Below, piece by piece: positions 46,791-53,832 of a DNA stretch of 64,000 nt. Below the pieces are notes generated by a model. The model was not told where the DNA came from and did no database searches. It saw nothing but the letters and a program-made list of their open reading frames with translations. Origin of the DNA: Acidobacteriota bacterium (GTDB lineage: Bacteria > Acidobacteriota > Vicinamibacteria > Vicinamibacterales > JAKQTR01); NCBI GenBank assembly GCA_026393755.1, contig JAPKZO010000022.1, positions 1 to 64,000 on the forward strand, in the 5' to 3' direction. Within the stretch, counting starts at the first letter, position 1. Each line of letters starts with the position of its first letter. A program made the translations under genes and the position numbers.

Positions 46791-47420
46791 CTACTTTCGC
46801 ATCCGACGACGGGCGGCTCCGGCCAGTCCGACCAGCCCCGAGCCGAACAGCAACAGCGAGGCGGGTTCCGGAACGGGTTCCGCTTCGTAGACCTCGAACT
46901 CGTAGAGCCAGACGTGACTGGCGGATCCCCCAAACTGGGCTCCCGCCGGCACGGTCCACTTCACCTTGCTGCCGTAGACGGGATCGAAATAGTAGTAGTC
47001 CGACAGAGAGCCGGCTCCCCCTGCGTCCTCCAACGCCAGGTTTCGCGTGAAGGTGATGGGGTTCCAAGCACTGCCACCCCAGTACTGGAGCCAGGGAGTC
47101 GTGATTGGGTAGTAACCATGGTGCCAAAGGAGCACCTCGTCAAACCAGTGCATACCATCCAACGCGATCGTCACCTGATGCTGCGCGCCGTCCCACGCCA
47201 ACGCCAGGCCGTGGTACCACACTGGGTAGGTTCGGAGACCGTCCACGATCTCCCACGGATACGACCCCCCTCCCCATCCGGGGTCAGACTCGAGCGGGCT
47301 GGGCAGCCCCGTCGCGGATGGATTCAGCGCCAAGTTGATCGGATTGGCGGCGGCTGGCGTTGGGACCGCCAACGTAAACAGGAGCGCGGCACCAAGTAGA
47401 ACGAATCCGAGTCGCCTCAT
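46791..47420 (-). CDS. PEP-CTERM protein with discoidin-like domain
   Basis: A 209-residue exported protein with signal peptide (FVLLGAALLFTLAVPTPAAA). The body, beginning NLALNPSATG and with WLQYWGGSAWNPIT, resembles F5/8 type C (discoidin) domains that bind sugars. The tail VPEPASLLLFGSGLVGL followed by ARRRMRK is nearly the same as that of the lectin-like PEP-CTERM protein. GGGAGGG upstream supports the ATG at 47420. It faces the first PEP-CTERM gene across the IS630 element. Confidence 0.85.
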   Translation of the reverse strand: MRRLGFVLLGAALLFTLAVPTPAAANPINLALNPSATGLPSPLESDPGWGGGSYPWEIVDGLRTYPVWYHGLALAWDGAQHQVTIALDGMHWFDEVLLWHHGYYPITTPWLQYWGGSAWNPITFTRNLALEDAGGAGSLSDYYYFDPVYGSKVKWTVPAGAQFGGSASHVWLYEFEVYEAEPVPEPASLLLFGSGLVGLAGAARRRMRK

Positions 47421-47897
47421 ACTATGACCCTCCCAGTCTTCAACCCTCGCAAGGGGCGCAGTGCTATAAGCAACAATAGTTCCAGTGCCGGTCCCGTGCC
47501 AGATTCTGGATGCACTGGTCATAAGTTCCGGGCCGCGCTGGAGTTAGGTGAGCCCGTTTGGGGTGGTGGGACGCGGTGGCCGCCAAAAGTCTCTTGCGGC
47601 GGAGACTAATGTCGCCAGGAGTGCCTCACGAGTTGATTTTGTCTCGGGCCACGCCAGATGATCTTCTCGCCCCGTGGACAGCCGCGTGAACGCGCCCGGG
47701 ATTGCCAGCTGTCTGGGATTCAGTCAATGTGGTCCACCGACTGCGCGGGTAGGGCGGTCGCACTCTTGGAGTTCAGGTCAGCGGACACCGCGTCGATTGG
47801 CGATGACAGCAGGGAAAGCGCGAGCCTACTTCGTCGGTTCCTCGACTACAACCGTGGCACTCGGGCCCACCCCTGGCTGTGACAGCCGAGCGTTCAA
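47421..47897. other. stretch without a supported gene
   Basis: About 480 bp upstream of the PEP-CTERM gene. The right part may hold badly worn 5' sequence of the integrase remnant (a DYNRGTR-like stretch near 47850), but nothing firm. Confidence 0.4.
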
Positions 47898-48582
47898 CCG
47901 TTCGAGCGCCACGGTGAGGCCGTCGTCAGACTCTCACGCTGGACGCCGCGCAGTCGACGTCTTGACGCCGATCGCGACGAAGCCGACCCCTATCGTGACG
48001 TGGGCATCACGATCGGAAATCGTGCTGACCGCTGCAAAGACAAAGACGCGGCGAGATCGGCGGATTCCGATTTCGTCACGCCTCAAAGCGATCTTGGAAA
48101 TGCGCGTCTTCGATCCGAACGGCCAGCCGTTCCCGGCCGACAAGTACGTCTTCGGGAATGTCGTCGGTCAGAAACTCTTGAGCATCAAGCGGGCCTGGAT
48201 GACGGCCGTCCTGAAGGCGAACGGCGTCGAGGCCACCTACAACGACGTGGCCAACCTCTCGCCCGAGAGCCGAGCGGCCTTCGCGAAGATCAACTTGCAC
48301 GTTCACGATCTGCGAAGAGAAGCGGGCAGCCGGTGGCTCGAAGGCGGCGTGCCCCTACACACGGTTCGAGACTGGCTCGGGCACACCTCGATCGCGCAGA
48401 CCAGCACCTACCTCAGCGGGACGCAGCAGACGCAGCACGACGCGATGAAGGCGTTCGACGCCCGCTTGCAACCGCTTGCAACGGGTGCCGGATCAGGCGA
48501 TCACAATCGGTCCCAATCGGACCAGGGCGCGATCGAAACGACCAATGAAATCGCGGTCGGACCCGATCCGGTGATCAATTGA
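47898..48582 (+). pseudogene. integrase remnant of element 2
   Basis: A broken copy of the element 1 integrase. Bases 47898-47983 encode PFERHGEAVVRLSRWTPRSR, matching residues 184-203 of the intact protein, in one frame. The copy then jumps, with loss of about 45 codons and a frame change, to PIVTWASRSEIV and runs to the end. The catalytic arginine box ATGCRVGELLSLTW lies in the lost part; HDLRRE, LGHTS and TSTYLS remain. It cannot be an active recombinase. Confidence 0.85.
48465..48482 (+). repeat. right arm-type site pair of element 2
   Basis: CTTGCAAC at 48465-48472 and 48475-48482, 10 bp apart, at the same place in the integrase 3' end as the TTGTGCAAC pair in element 1. Confidence 0.6.
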
Positions 48583-48588
48583 ACGTGG

Positions 48589-48633
48589 TTCCTAAACCGT
48601 AGGCCGCCCGTTCGAGTCGGGCCAGGGGCACCA
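48589..48633 (+). repeat. att core copy 3 (outer right end)
   Basis: Third exact 45-bp copy of the tRNA-Arg 3' part; right boundary of the tandem array. Chromosomal sequence resumes here. Confidence 0.95.
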
Positions 48634-48825
48634 CATTCCTCCGCTGGTCGGGCCGAGGCTTGTTCACATCACTCGCGTCACGCCTGCAAATCGCGCTATC
48701 TTCATGGGAGACGGTTTCGAACCTGCGGACGCGGCCTGCTGCGCGGCCACTTTCGCATGCGGCTACGGCGTGCCAAGGCCGCCAGAACGGGATGTGAAAC
48801 CGATTGTTGGGTGGAGGAGACGTCC

Positions 48826-50457
48826 ATGAACAACAGCGTATTCAGTTTTTCGGAGCCCCGGCATGAGCCCGTTAACGACTTCGCGCCGGGTTCGGTCAGC
48901 CGCTCGTCCTTGAAACGGGAGCTGGATCGGATGGCCAGCACCGTCGTCGACATACCGTTGATCATCGGTGGTCGTGAAGTCCGCACGGGCCGGACGCGCG
49001 ACGTGGTGATGCCCTGCGACCACGGTCACGTGCTCGCGCGTTGCCACCAGGCCGGCGAGGCCGAAGTGCGGATGGCGATCGACGCCGCCCTTGCCGCTCA
49101 CGAGGCCTGGGCAACCCTGTCGTGGATCGAGCGCGCCTCGGTCGTCTTGCGAGCCGCGGAGCTGCTGTCTGGCCCCTACCGGTACACGATCGGCGCGGCG
49201 ACGATGCTCGGCCAGGGGAAGAGCGCGTATCAGGCGGAGATCGACGCCGTGTGCGAGGTCGTCGACTATCTCCGGCACAACGTGTACTTCGCCTCGCAGA
49301 TCTACTCCGATCAGCCGCACTCCGCTCCCGAGGAACTGAACCGGATGGAGTACCGGCCGCTCGAGGGCTTTGTCCTCACCGTCACCCCATTCAACTTCAC
49401 GGCCATTGCATCGAATCTGAATACATCGGTGGCCTTGATGGGCAATACGACGGTCTGGAAACCGGCGACCACGTCAATCCTGTCCAGTTACGTCCTGATG
49501 CAGGTGTTCATGGAAGCCGGCTTCCCGCCGGGCGTCATCAACTTCGTCCCAGGCCAGGGATCCCTCGTCGGCCAACTGGCCCTCGCGCATCCGATGTTCG
49601 CCGGGCTGCACTTCACCGGTTCGAACGCCACCTTCAACTCGCTGTGGCGAACGGTGGCTGGACACCTCGGCACCTACAGGAGCTATCCGCGCATTGTCGG
49701 CGAGACGGGAGGCAAGGGCTTCGTGTTCGTGCACCGTTCGGCGAATGCCCAGGAGGTCGCTACGGCCCTGGTGCGCGGCGCCTTCGAATATCAGGGGCAG
49801 AAGTGCTCGGCCGCTTCGCGCGCCTACATCCCGGCGTCCCTGTGGCCGGAGGTGCAGCGCCGGATGAGCGAGATGCTCGCACGCGTCAAGACGGGCGATG
49901 TCCGGGACTTTACAAACTTCGTGAACGCGGTGAGTGACGAAGCCGCGTTCAACAACATCATGAGCTACATCGAGCGGGCACGAACCTCGAGCGAGGCAAA
50001 GATCATCCTGGGCGGCGACGGTGACAAATCGAAGGGGTTCTATGTCCAGCCCACAGTCATCCAGGCGCTGAACCCCAAGTTCGTGACGATGGCGGAGGAG
50101 GTCTTCGGCCCGGTGCTCACGATCTACGTGTACGAGGATGAGAAGTACCTCGAGGCCCTGCGACTGTGCGATACCACGTCGCCGTACGCCCTCACCGGGG
50201 CGATCTTCTCGAACGATCGGTACGCCTACATCGAGGCGTGCCGCGTGCTTCGGTATGCGGCCGGCAATTTCTACCTCAACGACAAGCCGACCGGAGCCAT
50301 GGTGGGTCGCCAGCCGTTTGGCGGCGCGAGAGGATCAGGCACCAATGACAAGGCAGGGGGGCCGCTCAACCTGCTGCGGTGGACGAGTCCCCGCACGATC
50401 AAGGAGACGTTCGTGCCGGCGAAGGACTTTGAGTATCCGTTCATGCGCGAAGCCTGA
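48826..50457 (+). CDS. pruA: 1-pyrroline-5-carboxylate (L-glutamate gamma-semialdehyde) dehydrogenase
   Basis: A 543-residue aldehyde dehydrogenase that oxidises glutamate semialdehyde to glutamate with NAD in proline and arginine breakdown. It follows the long ALDH4-type layout: GQGKSAYQAEIDAVCEVVD, VTPFNFTAI, VGETGGKGF with the catalytic glutamate, nucleophile C327 in GQKCSAASR, and EEVFGPVLT. GGAGGAGA before the ATG at 48826 is a strong ribosome site. No putA-like proline dehydrogenase lies nearby. Confidence 0.93.
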   Translation: MNNSVFSFSEPRHEPVNDFAPGSVSRSSLKRELDRMASTVVDIPLIIGGREVRTGRTRDVVMPCDHGHVLARCHQAGEAEVRMAIDAALAAHEAWATLSWIERASVVLRAAELLSGPYRYTIGAATMLGQGKSAYQAEIDAVCEVVDYLRHNVYFASQIYSDQPHSAPEELNRMEYRPLEGFVLTVTPFNFTAIASNLNTSVALMGNTTVWKPATTSILSSYVLMQVFMEAGFPPGVINFVPGQGSLVGQLALAHPMFAGLHFTGSNATFNSLWRTVAGHLGTYRSYPRIVGETGGKGFVFVHRSANAQEVATALVRGAFEYQGQKCSAASRAYIPASLWPEVQRRMSEMLARVKTGDVRDFTNFVNAVSDEAAFNNIMSYIERARTSSEAKIILGGDGDKSKGFYVQPTVIQALNPKFVTMAEEVFGPVLTIYVYEDEKYLEALRLCDTTSPYALTGAIFSNDRYAYIEACRVLRYAAGNFYLNDKPTGAMVGRQPFGGARGSGTNDKAGGPLNLLRWTSPRTIKETFVPAKDFEYPFMREA

Positions 50458-50575
50458 ACCGAATCGTCATCTCAGGGTGATTCGCCGCTATAATGGACCA
50501 CTTGACTGATTCTGGCGGACGCCGACCGCTGGCGACCGCTTGCGATGACTGTGTCGTGCTCGAGTCTGAGGCATC

Positions 50576-51325
50576 ATGAAGCGAACTGAACGGCATCACC
50601 TGAAGGAAAACGAATTCGTCGAGTGGCTGCTCGGCGCCAGGACGTGGTACGAAGCGAACCGGAACGTCGTCATCTTCGGCGGCATCGCGGTGATTGTCGT
50701 GGTGCTCGGCGTTGTGGGGACGCTCGTCGTTCGCCAGAACAGCGCCTCGACCGCGAGCCGGATGCTGGCGGAGGCGATGACGATATCCGAGGCGCCCGTG
50801 ATGCCTCCGACGGCGGGGGAGCCGGGCAAGCCCTCGGTGCAGGCGCCTGGAACGTATCCCACCGACAAGGCGCGGCTCGAAGCGGCGTTGCCGAAACTGA
50901 TGGCCGTGGCCGACGCGTATCCGAGTCTGGAACCGGGCGTCATGGCGCGCTACCGGGCAGCGGCGGCGCTTGTCGCCGTCGGTCGCACGGCCGAGGGCAT
51001 CGAACGCTATCGCGAGGTCGTGGCGAAGGAGAAGGGAATCTACCAGGTGATGTCGAAACTGGGCATTGCCGATGCGCAGCTGGCAACGAAGCAGTTCGAG
51101 CCCGCGCTGGCGTCGCTCAAGGAACTGGCACAGCAGGCTGCGCCAGAAGTCCCGCTCGACGGCGTGCTGATGCAGTTGGCGCGCGGCTACCAGTTGGCGG
51201 GAAAAGGCGACGAGGCACGCAAGACGTTTCGTCGGGTCACCGACGAGTTCCCGCAATCCCCGTACGCGCAGATCGCCAGGCGGGAAATAGAAGGGCAGGA
51301 CACCGCCCAGGCGGCCACGCGCTGA
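50576..51325 (+). CDS. TPR-containing membrane-anchored protein (YfgM-like)
   Basis: A 249-residue protein with a short cytoplasmic N-terminus, one membrane helix (VVIFGGIAVIVVVLGVVGTLVV, about 31-52) and a periplasmic part with tetratricopeptide-type helices (AAALVAVGRTAEGIERYREVV, MQLARGYQLAGKGDEARKTFRRV). This layout resembles YfgM, a partner of periplasmic chaperones. It follows pruA by 118 bp. The role is inferred from topology. Confidence 0.75.
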   Translation: MKRTERHHLKENEFVEWLLGARTWYEANRNVVIFGGIAVIVVVLGVVGTLVVRQNSASTASRMLAEAMTISEAPVMPPTAGEPGKPSVQAPGTYPTDKARLEAALPKLMAVADAYPSLEPGVMARYRAAAALVAVGRTAEGIERYREVVAKEKGIYQVMSKLGIADAQLATKQFEPALASLKELAQQAAPEVPLDGVLMQLARGYQLAGKGDEARKTFRRVTDEFPQSPYAQIARREIEGQDTAQAATR

Positions 51326-51337
51326 CGCGTTCTTGCG

Positions 51338-52228
51338 TCAGCGTGACAGGAATCGATAGCCGATCAGCTTGTAGACCAGGCGCGCGGCGAGAAAGTTGGG
51401 CGCCACGATGCCTGGAAGCGGGCAGAGTTCGACCACATCGCAGGCCACCACCGTGCGCCGCGTCATCACGAGCCTCAGAAGCGCCAGCAGTTCCGGCCAG
51501 CTCAATCCGCCTGGCTCTGGCGTGCCCACGGCCGGCATGATGGCGGGGTCGAGACCGTCGCAGTCGATCGTGACGTAGACTTTCGGGCTGAGTTTCTCGA
51601 CCGCGCGTTCCATCCAGCGCGGATCATTGCGCATATTCCAGTCGTAAAAGATCGTCGTGTTGAGCGAGGGAAGTGCCTGCGCCTCCGGTGCCGACAGATT
51701 CCGGATGGCCACCTGGACAGCCGGCGCGTGTTCAAGTACCCGGCGCATCGCGCTGGCGTGGCTGTGCGGATCACCCATGTAGCTCTCGCGCAAATCGGCG
51801 TGCGCGTCGATATGCAGGACGCTGAGGCCGGCATGCTGCTCGGCGACGCCCGCCACCAGCGGAGCGGTCAGCGCGTGTTCGCCGCCGAGAGCCACGAAGA
51901 ACTTGTCCGAGGCCGCGAGCCAAGAGGCGGTGCGCCGGATCTCGGCGAACGCCTCCTCGGTGCGAGCAAAGGGAAGTTCCATCGCGGGCAACGTGCAGAT
52001 GCCGACATCGGCAATCTCGCTTCCGAGTTCCTCGTCGTACAGCTCGACCTGGCTCGACGCGGAGATGATCTCGCGCGGTCCGTTCTTCGTGCCCGCCACA
52101 AACGACGTCGTCCGCTCGAACGGGATGGGCAGGACCACGGCCTTGGCACGATCGAAGGCGTCGGCCCCCTGCTCGAGCGCGCAGAACGTGAACGGCAGGC
52201 CAGCGTGGTAGGGAAGGTTCGGAGTCAT
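51338..52228 (-). CDS. speB: agmatinase-family ureohydrolase
   Basis: A 296-residue ureohydrolase. The manganese ligands are visible: GGEH, the DAHAD pair in HIDAHADLRES, and DCDGLDP. GTPEPGGLSWPE and ELCPLPG are typical of agmatinases. The likely reaction is agmatine to putrescine plus urea, although arginase or guanidinobutyrase activity cannot be excluded. It converges on the TPR gene with a 12-bp gap. Confidence 0.85.
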   Translation of the reverse strand: MTPNLPYHAGLPFTFCALEQGADAFDRAKAVVLPIPFERTTSFVAGTKNGPREIISASSQVELYDEELGSEIADVGICTLPAMELPFARTEEAFAEIRRTASWLAASDKFFVALGGEHALTAPLVAGVAEQHAGLSVLHIDAHADLRESYMGDPHSHASAMRRVLEHAPAVQVAIRNLSAPEAQALPSLNTTIFYDWNMRNDPRWMERAVEKLSPKVYVTIDCDGLDPAIMPAVGTPEPGGLSWPELLALLRLVMTRRTVVACDVVELCPLPGIVAPNFLAARLVYKLIGYRFLSR

Positions 52229-52287
52229 TTCGTCGATTCTATACCGTCGCCCGTCTACGCGCGTTGCGGGCTACCCGGGATCCGTCT

Positions 52288-53832
52288 TCACCGCGCCGGC
52301 GGGTTGCTGGCACCGCGCCAGACGTTACGGAGAAACCGAAAGTCGGCCGCCGGCCCGATGTCGATGCCCTGCAGGTTCGACTGGGCGACGACGGCGTTGG
52401 TCTTATACCAGAGACTGACGTAGGGTGCCTCTTCGGCCACCAGCCTCTGAACATCGCCGTACAGCTCGCGGCGCTCGGTATCGTCGATCGACCTGGTCGC
52501 CCGGTCAATCAGATCATCGACGGCAGCATTCGAGAAGAACCCGCGATTGAATCCGATTGGCGGCATCTGTTTCGAGTGGAACACGCGCCGCAGCATGTCG
52601 GGATCGGAGACGCCAACCCACTGCAGGGTGAACAACTGGAAGTTTCCGCGCAGGACGTCGCTGTAGAGCGTCGCAAACTCGTACGACCGGACGTCGAGGG
52701 CGATTCCGACGCGGCGCAGGCTTTCCTGGATCACCGAAGACTGCAGGCGATTGAATTCGGTGGACGACACCTTCAACGTCAGCGCCAGGCGGGAGCGCGG
52801 TCCGTCGCCATCGGGATCGCGATAGCCGGCTTCGTCGAGCAGCGCCATGGCCCGGGCGGGATCAAAGCCGTACTGCCGAACGCCCGGTTCGAAGGCCCAC
52901 GACATGGGCGGCAGGACCCCCGAGGCCGGCAGCGCGAGGCCCCGGCGCAAGTAGTCGACGATGGCCTGTCTGTCGATGGCGTGACAGAGGGCCTGCCTGA
53001 CCCGCCGGTCGCGAAGCACGGGATCCCGGAGGTTGATGCCGACGTACGCGTAGTCGGTGCCCGCTGACGTCACGACGCGGAGCGTGGGGCTCGATCGAAA
53101 CTGATGAACCAGATCGGGGGCGAGATCGTTTACCACCAGGTCGGCCGACCCCTGCTGTAATTCCAGGCCGCGCATCATGTCGTCAGGGACCACCCGCAAC
53201 AGGAGTCCCTTGTTGCGAGGCGCGCCCTCGAAGTACGCATCGAAGGCCGCCAGCTCGACATAGTCGTCGGCCACGTGGCGGACGAACCGATAGGGACCGG
53301 TCCCGATGGGCTGGTTCTTGAGGGCACTGCCGGCGCCATCGGGAACGATCGGCATAACGAGATTGACCGGGAACGACCCAAACGGTTCCTGCAGCACGAA
53401 TTCCACGACGTAGCGATCGACCGCGCGGACGCTCTTCAGCAGGCGATAGGCCCCTTTGCGTGGTGACGCGAACGCCGGATCGAGGAAGCTGTTGAACGTG
53501 TAGGCGACATCCGCCGAGGTAAGCTCGTGGCCGTCGTGGAAACGCACGCCCCGCCTCAACTGCACCATGTAAGTCGTCGCATCGGGTTGAGTCCAGCCCG
53601 TCGCCAGCCCCGGCGCCACACGGAGCTGGTCGTCAATGCGGAACAGCTGGTCGTAGATCAACTGGTGCACGCGCTGCGACACCTCGTCGGTGCCGATACG
53701 TGGATCCAGGTTGTTCGGCGAACTGACGATGGCAACGCGGATGATTCCTGGGGGAGACGGAGTCGGGCGGCTGCAGCCGGCGGGCAGGACGGCGAAGACG
53801 GCGGCGGCCAGGGCCGCGGCGCTTGCCCTCAT
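52288..53832 (-). CDS. peptide-type ABC transporter substrate-binding lipoprotein
   Basis: A 514-residue family 5 solute-binding protein. The signal ends in a lipobox (LPAGC), so it is lipid-anchored. The conserved family signature GLATGWTQPDATTYMVQLR, then GVRFHDGHELTSADVAYTF, is clear. It would bind oligopeptides or similar ligands. Its ATG overlaps the mutS stop by 4 nt (ATGA). No permease or ATPase genes lie beside it. Confidence 0.9.
   Translation of the reverse strand: MRASAAALAAAVFAVLPAGCSRPTPSPPGIIRVAIVSSPNNLDPRIGTDEVSQRVHQLIYDQLFRIDDQLRVAPGLATGWTQPDATTYMVQLRRGVRFHDGHELTSADVAYTFNSFLDPAFASPRKGAYRLLKSVRAVDRYVVEFVLQEPFGSFPVNLVMPIVPDGAGSALKNQPIGTGPYRFVRHVADDYVELAAFDAYFEGAPRNKGLLLRVVPDDMMRGLELQQGSADLVVNDLAPDLVHQFRSSPTLRVVTSAGTDYAYVGINLRDPVLRDRRVRQALCHAIDRQAIVDYLRRGLALPASGVLPPMSWAFEPGVRQYGFDPARAMALLDEAGYRDPDGDGPRSRLALTLKVSSTEFNRLQSSVIQESLRRVGIALDVRSYEFATLYSDVLRGNFQLFTLQWVGVSDPDMLRRVFHSKQMPPIGFNRGFFSNAAVDDLIDRATRSIDDTERRELYGDVQRLVAEEAPYVSLWYKTNAVVAQSNLQGIDIGPAADFRFLRNVWRGASNPPAR

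Larger units (their letters stand above)
39396..48633. mobile_element. element 2: decayed relative integrated in tandem
   Basis: About 9.2 kb between att cores 2 and 3. It carries a deleted, frameshifted copy of the element 1 integrase at the same right-hand position, its own arm-type repeats at both ends, and a mixture of IS sequences, PEP-CTERM genes, a lipoprotein and small genes. Replication and packaging genes are gone. It is probably older than element 1, which lies next to the tRNA. Confidence 0.8.
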
